From: Stemphylium vesicarium
Taxonomy: Eukaryota > Ascomycota > Dothideomycetes > Pleosporales > Pleosporaceae
Length of the DNA stretch: 62,620 nt
Direction: 5' to 3'
Assembly (NCBI GenBank): GCA_004380135.1
Contig: QXCR01000165.1
Coordinates: 1 to 62,620 of the forward strand
Position numbers and translations under genes: made by a program. The notes under the pieces are model-generated. The model worked only from the letters and a program-made list of their open reading frames with translations. It was not told where the DNA came from and did no database searches. This document shows, in pieces, positions 32,325 through 44,429 of this stretch. Within the stretch, counting starts at the first letter, position 1, and the number at the start of each line of letters is the position of its first letter.

Positions 32325-34850
32325 TAATTCCCTAAGTTATATATAATATTAATTGCCTCGTCGCTAAGTAGAGACTCTATAGTCTCTCCTTTAATACTAA
32401 AACTAGCCCGTAACTAAGCGCGTACTAACTGTATTGCTACTAGTAATTAGGATAAGATCTTCCTCCTTTTTGGCTACAAAAGATCGCTAAGCTCACTAAA
32501 CATGCGCTCACAGTCGCAGCTGGAGGCAGGTATAGATAGGACGTCGAGCGCGAGGCGCGTAAGGTTCGGGTAGTCGCGGCGGCGTGAGAGCCAATAAGTA
32601 ATTAGATTATCGACAGAGAGGACCTAGGGCTTAAGTTTCTAGCGCGTATACTTATCTAAATCGTTAGAAACTCTAACGCCTTATTAAGGCTCTATTATAG
32701 ACGCGATAGCGTCGTTAAGGTCGTTGTTTGCACGCGCCCGCGGTGCTGCTGGAGCTGGCGGCGGCGCTGGGTTGTCCTTGTACGTGTCCCAAAGTGTCTG
32801 AAACGCCGCTTGCGCTGCTGCCAACCACTCTGGTTTTTCTCTCCACGCGTTGTCGCAGTAGTGTTTATACGCTGGATGGAGAGAGGTGGCAGCATAGTAG
32901 GCGGGTGAGTCATCGAGCTTAACGAAGTACTCGTTCGCTTTTGCCTAGGTAGCGCGGAGGTTAATAGTAATGTGGTCCTCTAGCGCACTAGGTTCGTCGT
33001 AATTAACGCCGCTGTAGGGCTCTACGCGCTTCTTATAGCTAGATAAAATAGTCTAAAAGATAAGTATTATCTTAGTAAGTAAGCTAAATCGCTTATAAGT
33101 ACTATAACCTTTAAGGCGCTTTATTACTAATTTTAGCGGTCGCAGTATTGCAAGATACTCGTTAATAGTCTGCCAGTCAGCCGCAGTAAGGCCGCCTGAG
33201 CGCATCTAACGCTGCGCGTGAGGCTCTTTATTGCCGCTCGCAGCGGCGTAGGCGTCCGCGTTGGCGGTGTTAGTAACGTGGAGTTGACAGTAAGCGTTAA
33301 CTGCAGACTGTAGCGTAACTGCGCGCTCAAAGCAGCTAAAATATGAGTTCTAGCGCGTAACAACAGGCTTGACAACCTCAAGAATCTTGCGATCTTTTGC
33401 GGACAATTCAGCGTTTGCGCGGTATTAGAAATTAATAAAAAGCTTATGCTACTATAGTATTTTAATATAGTTAATAACGTTAAGTAGCACGCTAAGAGGC
33501 CTATCTTTATACTACTCTCTTATAAACCTTACCTCGTCGCTAAGCTCCTTAGGCGCATTATTATACGCCTACTAATTATTACCCTAAAGTAGCGTTTACC
33601 CGATAAAGTTAAGTATATAGGGACCGTAGTAGAGGTGGTAGTAGACGGGTAAGAAGTTATAAATCTCTATAACTACGGCAATAGTAGTGTTATTATTAGC
33701 TATATTATTAAGTATAAAATAGCCTAACTTAGCGCTATTAATACTAAACTACTATAATATTTAGTTAATAATCTTAGCTATCCTTACGCCTATATAGGCA
33801 CCTATAAGCTAAGAAAGTATAATAAGTAAATCTATAAACTCGCCTAAAGAGCTTATAAAGTGCGTAATAACGCCTAAGAAGTCTTATTTACTTTCTAGTA
33901 TTATCTATCTATTAAAGCTAATATATATCTTACTTAGCGCGTTAGATAGCTTAATAGTAATATAAGGTTATAAGTAGTTATAGAGACGTATAACGTATCT
34001 TAAGATACTATTATAGCTTATCTATAGTATAGTTACTACCTCTAGATTAGCTACTTCTAATATAGCTTAAAACTCTAGGCGCTTAAACTTAGATAATAAG
34101 TAGTTACTTTTAATAAGCTAAGTAACCGCCTTAAAGCGAAATAGCTATATATTAAAGTTAGTAAGAGCGTTATATATATTCTAAGGCACTTTACTACCTA
34201 TTATATAGTATAAGCGTAGGGTGTGTTCTATTATACTTACTACTAGAGCGGCGGGTTTATTAGGGTTGTAGATCTAGTAGGCGGTATTAAGGTGACGTGC
34301 TGCCGTCGACGGCGAGGTAGTAGTGTCGTAGACGCCGCTACAGGCTTTGTGATACCTAAGATGGCAGATTTTGTACACAAAATAGACCTTGCTACTGAGC
34401 TAAGGGGCAGTAGAGTTGATGCGATAGCTATAGGCATAGATCCAGCTTTTCTTATGCTTCTGCGGCGCAAGCGGTGCCCTATAACTAGGCAGCCTTAGCC
34501 AAATGATATTATCGAAGTTGTTAGTAAAGCGCGTGTCAAACCCTGCCGCCAGCGACTGCCCTACTGTGCTGTTGTTATTAGCTGAAGCAACTGTAGGAGC
34601 GCGTGAGGCGGCGGTAGGTGCAACAATAACCCCCTCTAGCTGCGATTCACGCAGCTCAAGCTCAAATGCGTCATCCTTAGACAGCGGTTGACTCCCTTGC
34701 TGGCTGGCAGTAAGCAGTGCGCGTGGGGAGGACAGGTGCGTTAGCGCAGGCGTTAATAATGCAGGTAATGTTTGACGTGCTGGCGTTATTAGTGTAGCTA
34801 CCCGCGCGCGCTTTATTAGGCGATTTTCTAGCGTTATAAAGTTAAGCTAA
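32325..34850 (-). pseudogene. hAT-superfamily transposase, RIP-inactivated
   Basis: The minus-strand frame shows an N-terminal BED-like zinc region (YRAPLAPQKHKKSWIYAY, then YFVYK-x-CH-x4-HK and TAARHL, about 34270-34490). At the C-terminus lies the classic hAT dimerisation domain: YWLSRRRDYPNL, SIPASSCDCERMFSEL (about 32490-32600), then PKRRKILS and AIQLVRAW. The middle, including the DDE core, is heavily RIP-mutated with TAA/TAG stops. 34490-34760 encodes a Thr/Ala/Ser-rich N-terminal segment and is RIP-spared. The 8-bp target duplication and short TIRs expected for hAT were not found. Confidence 0.8.
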
Positions 34851-35237
34851 GCTTATCTAACTTTTTTAGTAAGTTTAGTCGTGCGCTTAGGGTGCGTTAT
34901 AGTAGCGTTAGGGGAAAAATAAAGAAAAAACTATAAGTTACTTACTAAACTAAGGTCTATATCTCTACTAGCTAATATTATAGCTACTAAGCCCTATACG
35001 TACTAGCTTATAAGTAAGAGAAAATAAGATAAAATCTAGGCTATATACCCTAAGGCCTATATAATAGCTAATAATAGTCTCTAACTTTAAAGAATAATTA
35101 GATATACTAAAACTATAGGACTATTAAGCTATTTAATTAGGTCTTTACTCTTAGCTTAAATAGACTATAAAATATTAGTAGTTTAGCTTAAATTAAACGG
35201 ACTAATCACGTGTTAGGCCGAACAATCCGTTAACGGG

Positions 35238-35270
35238 AAACTGACGGATTGTTGACATGTCTGCTTGCAC
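35238..35270 (-). repeat. inverted repeat right of the hAT relic
   Basis: Partner of 32132-32170. It also forms a local hairpin with 35221-35230 (AACAATCCGT against ACGGATTGTT). Confidence 0.55.
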
Positions 35271-35697
35271 GTAGATTGAAGCAGAACATGTACGTACTGT
35301 ACTGTAACAGGTCGACATGCGTTTATGAATAGTCTATTAAGATCCTATAAAGTGGTAATCGTAATAGTGCCTACTGTTTAATCTAGCTAGAATAGTCCCT
35401 CCTTAGACATAACCTAAGACGTGTGGTGCCGCCTATCTAGGAATAGTATTTACCTATACTACTATTACTAAAATATAAGCTAACTTAACTTAAAGAGAAA
35501 CGAACCTAGAATACCTACTATAATAGATATCTATACTACTAGGTGCAAGAATTCGCTATAGAGCGTAACTTTTAAATACTATCTTTCTTCTATAAACTAT
35601 AACTAAGCCTTAAGGTGTTACTACTATTAGTATATAAGCACTAATAAGGTATGTATTGCCGGGTTCGTTACCCCATACGCCGTGACTTGGAGAGGTA

Positions 35698-35839
35698 ACG
35701 TCCATCCCTCCGTGGCGGGACACCCTGTGTGCCGGGACTGGCCAATCAACTTGCAGATTTTGGGCAGAAGTCTGTGATTTAAGCGATCTGATTGGCCGGT
35801 CCCGGCACACAGGGTGTCCCGCCACGGAGGGATGGACGT
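35698..35839. mobile_element. 142-bp MITE, pogo-like, TA duplication
   Basis: Inverted arms of about 55 bp start ACGTCCATCCCTCCGTGG, flanked by TA (35696-35697 and 35840-35841). Each arm has paired motifs GTGGCGGGACA and GTGCCGGGACT. The length is identical to the MITE at 8244-8385 and the arms are clearly related, but the cores and many arm positions differ. Not RIP-mutated. Confidence 0.88.
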
Positions 35840-35841
35840 TA

Positions 35842-37826
35842 CTGCTCTAATGCCTGGCGAACACACCGCAAATTAATCATGTATAAGAATTGACGATAGG
35901 ACATAGTTAGGGGCGAGAGGAAAGTTAGGGAACGAAGTTTCTTCTCTATATTTTACTATAGATTAAACTAACACTACTCTAGTAATATTCTATACTCTAT
36001 TCTTTTATAAGTATTAATATTTCCTCTAATTAGAGTTAAAGCTTTTACGTAGAAATTAGTTAGTCTAATTCCTTTAGTAGAATAACGTTTAAGAGTGCTT
36101 ACTAGAATAACTAGTTAGCTATAACGCTTTTACTACTAAGACTACACTCTAAGATTTCGTTCCTAAGGCGCATCTTATAATCCTCGCTATTTAATATTAT
36201 ATTGCCGCGACCTTTCTATGCAACCTAAAATTCAGCTTTTAGGTCTTCGCTAAGTTCGTAGTAACAATATTTAGCCTAATCTTCGACGAAATAACTAGCT
36301 AAGCTGTGGTCATAGAACTCTAACACCACTGTGTCTGCCCCTTCCATAGATTGGCTATACATCCCGGTCGTGATTTCGTAATACTTAGTGTGAACTAGAG
36401 TAGCTCTAAGCGTAATAAGGGTAAAGGAACTGTAGAAACGCATAATAAAGTAATAACTACTATTCGACTATTTTATAAAACTAAATTTCGCGCAGCTTAT
36501 AAGTCTTTTAGTAAATTAAGGGGAGATAAGAGAAAATATGACTAGTATACTGCGCGAGAGCTTCGGAGTCTATGTTCGAGTTTTAATAAGTTGCTTTGCT
36601 ATAGCCTTCCACTCTAAGCCTCTTATTAGAAGTATTACGTTAGTGTACTAAGAGCTAACTTAGTTTAGTGAAACTACTTAGGTTAGTAAAGTTACTTAGG
36701 TTAGTAAAGTTACTTAGGATAGTAGAGCTACTTAGAATAGTAGAATTACTTAGATTTAGCGTTAGAGAAGTAAGACTACTATTACTAATCTACTTAGATA
36801 AAAATACTTAGTAAATTATAAGCTTAGGCGCCTTAATCTAGTTTTCTATAATTCTACTCTCTTCTAAGTATAGAAGAGCCTCTTGCTAATTACTATATAT
36901 ACTATAACCTAAGTTTTACCTTATTCTTAGCTAATAGGCTAGTAAAAGAAGTAATTAAATCCTAACTTATTAAGTACTAGCGCCTAAAATAACGGCCAGC
37001 CACAAATTGATAGGTGATCGACACAACAGTCGCAGGAACTCAAGGCGTGCTGCCGAGCTTTTGCCTTGCAGCCAGATGAAGTCAGATATTGTCGCAGTCT
37101 ACGTACAGCTTGGTCGGTCCGGTACGTACTCGGTCCGATGTGAATAGAGTTTCACCATAACCCTGCTTACTTCCGATCATTCCGGTAACTATATCATCAC
37201 GTAGACTCACTTTAATTCAACTTTAGTGTTCCTATCAATTCCACTGCCCAATAAGCCTATTACATAAACCGTGATAGATATTGTAGTCCCTGTACCCGGC
37301 CGCGGTACTACAGTACTGCTGAGGCATGAAGCTGCAATTCTAATCGTCACCGTGGTGCGCTCGCCCACGTGGATCGCGCTTGTCGAACGTCTTCTAAATT
37401 AGGTAAGGGGTCAGGGGGAGACACGTTCTGATGCGATACTACAGCACAGCAACGGAGAGTACTTTACATTATGTAGCGAGCTGTTCATGTGCACACGCAG
37501 CTACTGCTATATTGTACGTTAGCATTAGCATAGCACCTAACGTACGTGGATACTACACTGCCTAGCATAGAACGGAGGCGGGTGTCGCTACTTTGGTGGC
37601 CCGCCTATTCCGGCCGCGATTGACCCTCGGAACAATTTCTCAAGACTTCTCCCGATGATCTTTACCTCAGAATACAGTCATCTATGCTTCGCTGTAATGG
37701 GGTGCTTACGCTACGTCCGCAGAGTCCCGCCACAGTAAGCATCTTGACAGCTAAGAGTGGCATGTGCTTACGTACTACGGCGAGGGAGCAAGGTGTTTCG
37801 AGATCAAGGGCTGCTCTCGTGCTATG
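35842..37826. other. RIP-mutated DNA then a balanced non-coding patch
   Basis: 35890-36970 is RIP-mutated apart from a less affected piece near 36300-36420. 36980-37640 keeps normal CpA/TpG but shows no gene; a small inverted repeat (GTACGTTAG / CTAACGTAC) sits at about 37514-37544. Confidence 0.45.
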
Positions 37827-37828
37827 TA

Positions 37829-38087
37829 CACTGATTTGCATTTTTGGCTTCCGGGTTTTGCAAGACGGAAGATTCTCACACGACAAGGGTCCCTAGTACA
37901 GTGAACCAAGACTTTGCCTAGAAGAGCAGCTATCATTACGCTAGTCATCTTGTGTGCGCGTCTCGGGTAGTCTGCTCGTTGGTTTTGTTCTCTTTCCGGC
38001 AAGCCCTTAGCCCGAGCCAGCAAGGACCCATGTCGAAAATATATTCTGATTTCTTGCAAAACCGGAAGCCGAATATGCAAACCAGTG
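37829..38087. mobile_element. 259-bp MITE, Tc1/mariner-like, TA duplication
   Basis: Arms begin CACTGATTTGCATTTTTGGC and CACTGGTTTGCATATTCGGC, flanked by TA (37827-37828 and 38088-38089). Each arm includes a GGTTTTGCAAGA segment similar to the tips of the 165-bp repeats. There are ~40-bp arms and a ~170-bp unique core. Confidence 0.8.
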
Positions 38088-38199
38088 TATTACAACGGCT
38101 ATCCCGATAAATTGTCTTTGGCGCCGTCTGGCATTTACCTAAAACTCCCTACTACTATACTATAGCCCTATATCTTTACATAAAGTTTAGGCTATATTA

Positions 38200-39960
38200 T
38201 TTTTAGCTCTATTACTTATAGCTATTACTATCTTTAGTATTAGTAAACCTCTACTTTACGTATATAGTAGGGTTAGAAATCTACTAAAGAGCCCTTAGAG
38301 CTATCTAATTCTTAGTATAGACTTATTCTAGTCTTAATAAAATTATAAAAGGCACTAATAGAATTATAGATTCTTTCTTTTTACTTAGTAAATATTCTAA
38401 ATAAGCTCTTTATATATAGGCTTAAAGGTATAGGCCTCTCTACTTCTTTATAATTAGTAACTAGCTCTTTATTATAATCTTAGATCTAAGTACTACTAAA
38501 GACCTTTTAATTACTAAGGGATCCCTATTTTTAGATTATAAGAAGATATTTATTAAGAGTTAAACTATTCTCTTAGGTAGGGGCATTACGTTAAGTTAAT
38601 ATAGTAATTAATAGTATATTAATTATATCTTTAAGCGCCGTGGCCGTGGGCTTATAGTGTGCTAAGTCTTTACCTATAGGCGCAAGCATCGTCGCATTGC
38701 GACTGCCTAGCTGAGCGAAAGAAGCGTTAACCGATATATATCTATAATAGATTACGAAACCACTAGCATGCTAAAGATTCTCTATATAGATAGCGCTAAC
38801 GGGACCTATATTAATCCTTAAGTCTATACTAGTTATTGCGCGTTTAACTATATAGCTACAATCACATTTAGCTTCTATACGGGTAGTATTAGTTATTTAC
38901 TTATTAGACACGCTCTTGCCCTCTCGCGCGAGTTTATAAATACGACGGGCCCTATTTCAAACTTAGTTAATTTCGTTCTAGAATATCTATAGAGGACTGT
39001 GCTTTGGGCGATAAAGCGTCGAGGAAAGCGACTGCACACCGCGCTAGTGAACACATACGGCGGCCTAGTTAGATGCATCGAGCGATAGATGCGGGCCGGA
39101 GTGCAGGTCGCAGATTGCTTGGCTAAAACTATGGTTCTCACAAGGGAATAAGAGCATCTAGACGACCTTGACGTGGCGATGCTCGCTGCAGCCTTCATGG
39201 TAGGAGGTGTTGAGACGACTGCGTCTATTATATAGTGGTTTAGCGCGCTTATCCTAACGCACCCGCATATCTAGCGTAAGGCTCACGAAGAACTTGATTG
39301 GGTTATTGGCCGTAGCCGTCTCCCTACTGTGCAAGACGAGGCTAGTATGCTATATTACCAAGCGATTATTAAGGAAGTTAAGCGCTGCTATAATCCTTTT
39401 TAGCTAGGCACGCTATATATAGCCACCGCAGACTACGTTTATAAGGGCACGCTTATCCTAGTAGCCTCTATTATCTTACTTAATACCTAGACTATATACT
39501 ATAACCTAATAAAATAGACTAAACCTCTTATTTTTAATATAAGCTACCTCTTCTATTCTTTTCTATTTATTCTTATCTAAGGTTTATTTATATTTTTACT
39601 ATAGTACTAATAACTAGGGTAGTCTAACTACTACCTAAATAATAACTATTCCTCCTTAGATTCTGCGAAGCTACCTAATCTAAATAAGCGAGACTACTAG
39701 ACTTTTAGGGCTAGCTAACGCATCTATCCTAGTATATAAGTAGCTAAGCGCGAACTCTAGCTTACTATAACTAAGATATTATAGGCCTTTATAATAATAG
39801 AGATCTCTAAGAAGCCTATTAACTTAAAGAAATATAATAGTAAAAGTAAGTAGAGCCTAATTCTATTTAAAATTATATTATAGCTAAAGTTTAAAGGTGT
39901 TAAGGAGGTTATACGTAGATTATAGTAAATAGTAGGCTATAGTAAATCTTAAATAAGATA
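38200..39960 (+). pseudogene. cytochrome P450 pseudogene, RIP-inactivated
   Basis: A haem-thiolate monooxygenase. The plus strand shows, in order: RKHRRIA (C-helix region, ~38687), an I-helix with MVGGVETTASII (39200-39235; A/G-G-x-E/D-T-T), a K-helix E-x-x-R in IIKEVKRC (~39370-39395), and the haem-binding loop at ~39700-39730. There the Cys ligand codon is now TAT (39725-39727), giving R-I-Y-P instead of R-I-C-P. Two small introns are suggested: about 38620-38685, and 39545-39620 with its donor changed from GT to AT. TAG/TAA stops abound. This is a host-type gene, not a transposon gene. The N-terminal anchor is unreadable and the start is approximate. Confidence 0.78.
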
Positions 39961-39964
39961 CTAG

Positions 39965-42598
39965 ATAAAAAATCTATAGTAATATACACATAGGAGACTA
40001 AAGGCATAAGTAGTATCCCTTACTACGTACTAAGATAAATAAGTAGTACTTATATTTATATTTCTTATTAATTCGTAAGCTTATTTATAAGTTTCTCTAG
40101 TTTATATCTTAACGCTACTATAATGCGCGTAAGTAGCTTAAACTAAATTAATAGCTATTCTAAAAAGAGTAGATTAAATTAGTAAGATTGACTTTTAAGT
40201 AGGTAATAAGCTAAACTAATAGAGTAAGATAATAATAGTAAATTAGCTTAACTAATTGTAAATCTTAAAAAAAGATCCCGAGCTTGGCTTGATTGATTAG
40301 AGGAAAAAATGGCTGGATTGATGGTTGAGCTTGATCTAGCTTGATTGTTAACAAGTGACAGGCGAGCATCGAATATAGCCGACTCGAAAACCCGCCAGAG
40401 AAGCTTTTGATGCTATGTACAATATCTGATGTCGAAAAGCAGGAACGAAACATGCAGAATGAGCTGCCCCGCAGGAAGACAAATTGCAATTAAGCACTAC
40501 TTCGCACATCGCTTGCTATAATAAGTAGCGCTATCCTTAACTAGAAGACCTTTAAAGACTTAAATGCTTATAAAGCTTACTAATATAATTAACACCCTAG
40601 TACCTCTTAGTCTCTCTATTCGTATTCGTAGCTGCGATAGACTATTAATAACACGCCCTATTCGCTAGATAGGGTATAGAACTGGGACTTACTAGTGAAC
40701 TAAGGCAGTCTAAAAGCGCCGTTCTTAAACGCGTTGTAAGTGTTTCTATCTAATCTCTGCTTTACCTTCTCTATCTTTGCTCTTTCTACTACTTTCCGTG
40801 CTTCTTTATTACTATTTAGAGCTATTCTAAGGATAGCTTATAAAGTTTTAGACTTAGTTAGATTATTCTATTCTACCTAGAAGTTATAGTAAAAGAGTTT
40901 AATAGCGCGTTCGACCTTTTATAGATGCGATAGCGAGAGGGACGCTAGAGCACGTTAAATAGGCAACGTGTTAATAGGGAAGCTAGGTAGAAGTTGCTAT
41001 AAGATAGGGACGTTAAAGTGCTCTAATAAGCGCTAGCTCTTAGTAATAATTTATTTATTCTTATCTACGCTATGTTAGATTATTAAGGTAGATAATAGAA
41101 TATCTGTTATATATCTTTCGTCTTGCCTTATTACTATAATCATTGAAAGCCCCTTATCCGCGAAAACGAAGATTTAACGAACTTTTAATTCTTAATAGTA
41201 GTGTATTCTTACAAATCTTTATTAAGCCTCTTAGTAAAATTAGCATAAATTCTAACTTAACTTACTTAAAAACGTTCGAATGCTACCTAGAGCATCTTAA
41301 TTAGCACTAGACTTTGTATTTTTACTACTAATAAAGGCAATTAATACCTAAATAGGCTTACTATTAAAATATAGAAAGCGATATACGTAAACGGGCTTAT
41401 AATATTAACGTAGAGGATAATCTTGCCCTAATACATAATAGGCGGTATTGTTGTTTAAGTCAGCGAAAGGGGCTGGACAAATCTAGAGAAATAATAATAA
41501 CACGAAGGAGCCTTTTTCGTTGCACTTCGATCTCTATATATAACACGCGAATAGCAAATTGTAATTTCTATGTTATCCTAAGTAGATTTGCACGAGTAGA
41601 ACTACTAACACTTAGGGTGGATATTAAGCTTAGACCCTAGCACGTGTAGGACCTTAAAAGATAACCTACTAGGATCTAGTTCTAGTAAGGTGGCGTTTAA
41701 AGTAAACTACTAGCGTAATATCTTCCTAGTAGTACGTTTAATAGTATAGTACTTTACTAATATAGTATAGATACTAAGTAGACTAGTAGCTATAAACTAC
41801 TTAGGACGCTAGCTTTACTTATAAGTAGAACTAGGTTTATTAACTATACTATAGCTAGTATCTTAGCGCGTTCTATTAGAGAGGACTAGTAAGGTTTAAT
41901 ACTAGTATACTATATAGGAATGTTACGCGGTTTCTAGGTTTACGTTAATTTAATAATATTATTGCTAAGCGCTAGTTTATACTTAGTTAAGGAATTCGCG
42001 CAGCACTACTTATTAGGGTTTTTACTATAGGGTCTAAAATTACTAGAGGTCTATAGTATGTGCGAATCTAAGTCGCGGCTCGCGTAATTATTTAGTACTA
42101 CGACTATGTAATAAATATAACTATTACTATATAGTATATACTATCGTATAGTCTAGAGCTAAATATCTAGTTTATAAGTTTAAAGGGATAGAAAGATAGA
42201 GAATTATTATATTTTAGCTTAGCTTAGATTTAGGTTACTATACTATATAATTAATAATACTATTTATAAGTAACTATAGAGTTTAGATTACTATACCTAC
42301 TATAACTAGCTATAGGGCCTCTATATTATATGCCTTTAAGATAGCTAAAAGAGGGGGTAAGAACTAGAGGTATAATATAGCAAAGTATTATTAGCTCTCT
42401 ATATAGACGTTAGAGTGGCGGATAGTAAATAAGTTACATTTATAGTATATATATATTAAAGGGGATAGCGCTAAATTTATTATAATATTGTCTAAAGAAG
42501 TAATTAGTAATAGAGTGTGAAGTATAGTTAGGATCGTTCTAATGCGACAACGTCTAGCTAGATTTCTAAGTAACCGACTTAGGGTATATCCTTGGGAG
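39965..42598. repeat. RIP-mutated AT-rich DNA; balanced patch at 40.27-40.49 kb
   Basis: No domain was recognised on either strand. The balanced patch 40265-40489 contains several GCTTGATTG-like repeats and looks like a transposon end, but no partner was found. Confidence 0.45.
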
Positions 42599-42875
42599 CA
42601 GTGGGTGAGCGAGGGTGAGCCATGGGTGAGCCATAGGTGAGTAAGGGTGAGCCGAGGGTGAGCCAGGGTGAGCGAGGGTGAGCCATGGGTGAGCCATGGG
42701 TGAGCCAGGGTGAGCAAGGGTGAGCCGAGGGTGAGCCAGGGTGAGCCGAGGGTGAGCCGAGGGTGAGCAAGGGTGAGCCGAGGGTGAGCAAGGGTGAGCC
42801 GAGGGTGAGCCAGGGTGAGCCGAGGGTGAGCCGAGGGTGAGCAAGGGTGAGCCGAGGGTGAGCAAGGGCGAGCGA
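42599..42875. repeat. GC-rich minisatellite, ~11-bp unit AGGGTGAGCCG
   Basis: About 25 tandem units of AGGGTGAGCC plus 0-2 bases, in variants such as AGGGTGAGCAA and ATGGGTGAGCC. A higher-order block of about six units is repeated twice (around 42730-42793 and 42808-42871). The open frames across it (for example HPRLTLAHP repeats on the minus strand) come from the repeat and are not evidence of a gene. Confidence 0.9.
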
Positions 42876-43281
42876 GGTTGTGTAGTGTACGACATAGGCA
42901 GTCTATCACGACAATAGAAGAACAATTATTAAACTTTAATCTAGACGCATCTATAATTAATCTACTTAAGTTCTCTATAGGTATATAGCTTACTAGAGTA
43001 GCTATATAATATAATTAGTTACTAGAGATTATAAAGCTATTAATATAGAGTAATAATAAAACGTTATCGTCTAGAGCTCTATAGTAAGCCCAATCTTTAC
43101 ATTCTTATAGACCTAGATGTCGTTTAGCGCGTACTCGCCGCGGGATAAGAATAGCAACTATTCTAACTCTTTATAACGTATTAACTTAAGCTATATACCT
43201 CTTATAATACTACTAATCTACTATCTTATTAACTACTGTCCTTAGAACTTTACTACTAGGAAGTTAATACCTTTAGTTACC
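42876..43281. repeat. RIP-mutated flank of Gypsy copy A
   Basis: No gene. 43277-43281 is TTACC, the left target duplication of the Gypsy element. The same pre-insertion sequence continues after 50187. Confidence 0.6.
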
Positions 43282-43747
43282 TGTTATACGGGGTTTGGCG
43301 ATACTTCTCTGTTCCTGGTCCGTACTAAGGCAGGCGAGGTATTGTATGGCTGTAGACCCGTAGAGTTATCTAGCGACTAAGTGGGATAGTAGGTATTTAG
43401 GTAAAGATAATTTAATTCTATATAAATAATAGAATAACTAGTTAGTAATCTAGGTAAGAGATATAACTATAAGAGTTAACTATAATAAGAGAAATAATAA
43501 AACCTTTCTATTCTTATATCTTTATTACTAATTTCTATATCCTCTTATACCTCTCTACTAAGTAGGAGATTTAAGAGGGCGCTAGCCTCCCTTTATATAG
43601 TAGCCTCTTAGAGGTCCTATCTTAGTAGAATACTAGTTACGTAATCTACGTATCTTACGCTAATTATTACTTAATAGTTTATGCGACTATTAGCTACTAA
43701 TATTATATCTTTTATTTAGGAGAGGCCGTTACTTATTATCTATAATA
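43282..43747 (-). repeat. 3' LTR of Gypsy copy A
   Basis: 466 bp. The outer part (43282-43400) keeps CpA/TpG while the inner part is RIP-mutated, the reverse of the partner LTR. Confidence 0.9.
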
Positions 43748-43886
43748 CTACCTTCCTTCTTAGGGTTATTATCTTAATACTCTAGGTTATTATTTTTCTA
43801 TACTATATAGTTAAGTGCGGGCTGTATATAAGGCTTTGGTAAGCCTGTCGCGGTGCGTTTTCCTTATTCTCTATGCCTTCCTAACC

Positions 43887-44400
43887 ATGCCTAAAGCCGC
43901 CCCATCTCGTCGCGTTCGTCCCTAGAATTCGACTTCTTAGCGCCGGATTCGCGCTAACTATATAAGGGAAAAAGGTCTAGAAATAACGTTCTATTATAAG
44001 TAGTGCGAAGAGAAGAATCTTCGCTATTTCGTGGATACTACGACTAGTCGTTGCGCTAGTTATATTTCTATAAAGGCGGAGTGTAGTCTCTTCATTTCTG
44101 AGGAAGAGTGGGAGAAGGTAGAAGCAGATAAGCGTTAGAAGCGCTTAGCCCTTCTTCGGGCTAAGGCTAAGGTTGCTCGCCTTTATTTAGAGGTCGCGGA
44201 GATGGAGGCTTTAGAGCGGTCATACGCCGACCGTGATTATACCATCCTGAACCTCTAGAATCGTGCGTAAGAGGAGGCTGAGAGGAGCTCTGCCCCTAGT
44301 ATAGACCTTCTAGCTGTTAAACCGCCGCTACTCGAACTATTAGCTAATCTAGGCTAGTTATAGGCTAACGTCTTTAATCCTTCTTATAATTACTCTTTCT
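43887..44400 (+). pseudogene. antisense accessory ORF of Gypsy copy A, Cys-rich (CxxC) protein
   Basis: ATG at 43887 opens a frame (MPKAAPSRRVRP) of about 165-170 codons, lying opposite to pol between the 3' LTR and the chromodomain. A TATATAA box sits at 43825-43831. The frame has a Cys pattern around 44000-44090 (C, then RCAS, then EC, with several Cys now Tyr or lost to TpG-to-TpA), followed by a Glu/Arg/Ala-rich helix (EEEWEKVEADKR to ADRDYTILNL). The few stops are TAG/TAA. It is much less mutated than the flanking pol. Similar small Cys-rich proteins are, to my knowledge, common as unnamed ORFs in fungal genomes; the function is unknown, and a zinc-binding regulator is a guess. Confidence 0.6.
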
Positions 44401-44429
44401 TTTTTATAGATATAATTTTAATTCCTTTA

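Noticed and set aside
42391..42925. Overlapping minus-strand frames with HPRLTLAHP-type repeats
   Set aside because: They are translations of the minisatellite in several frames at once, with no start context or non-repeat domain.
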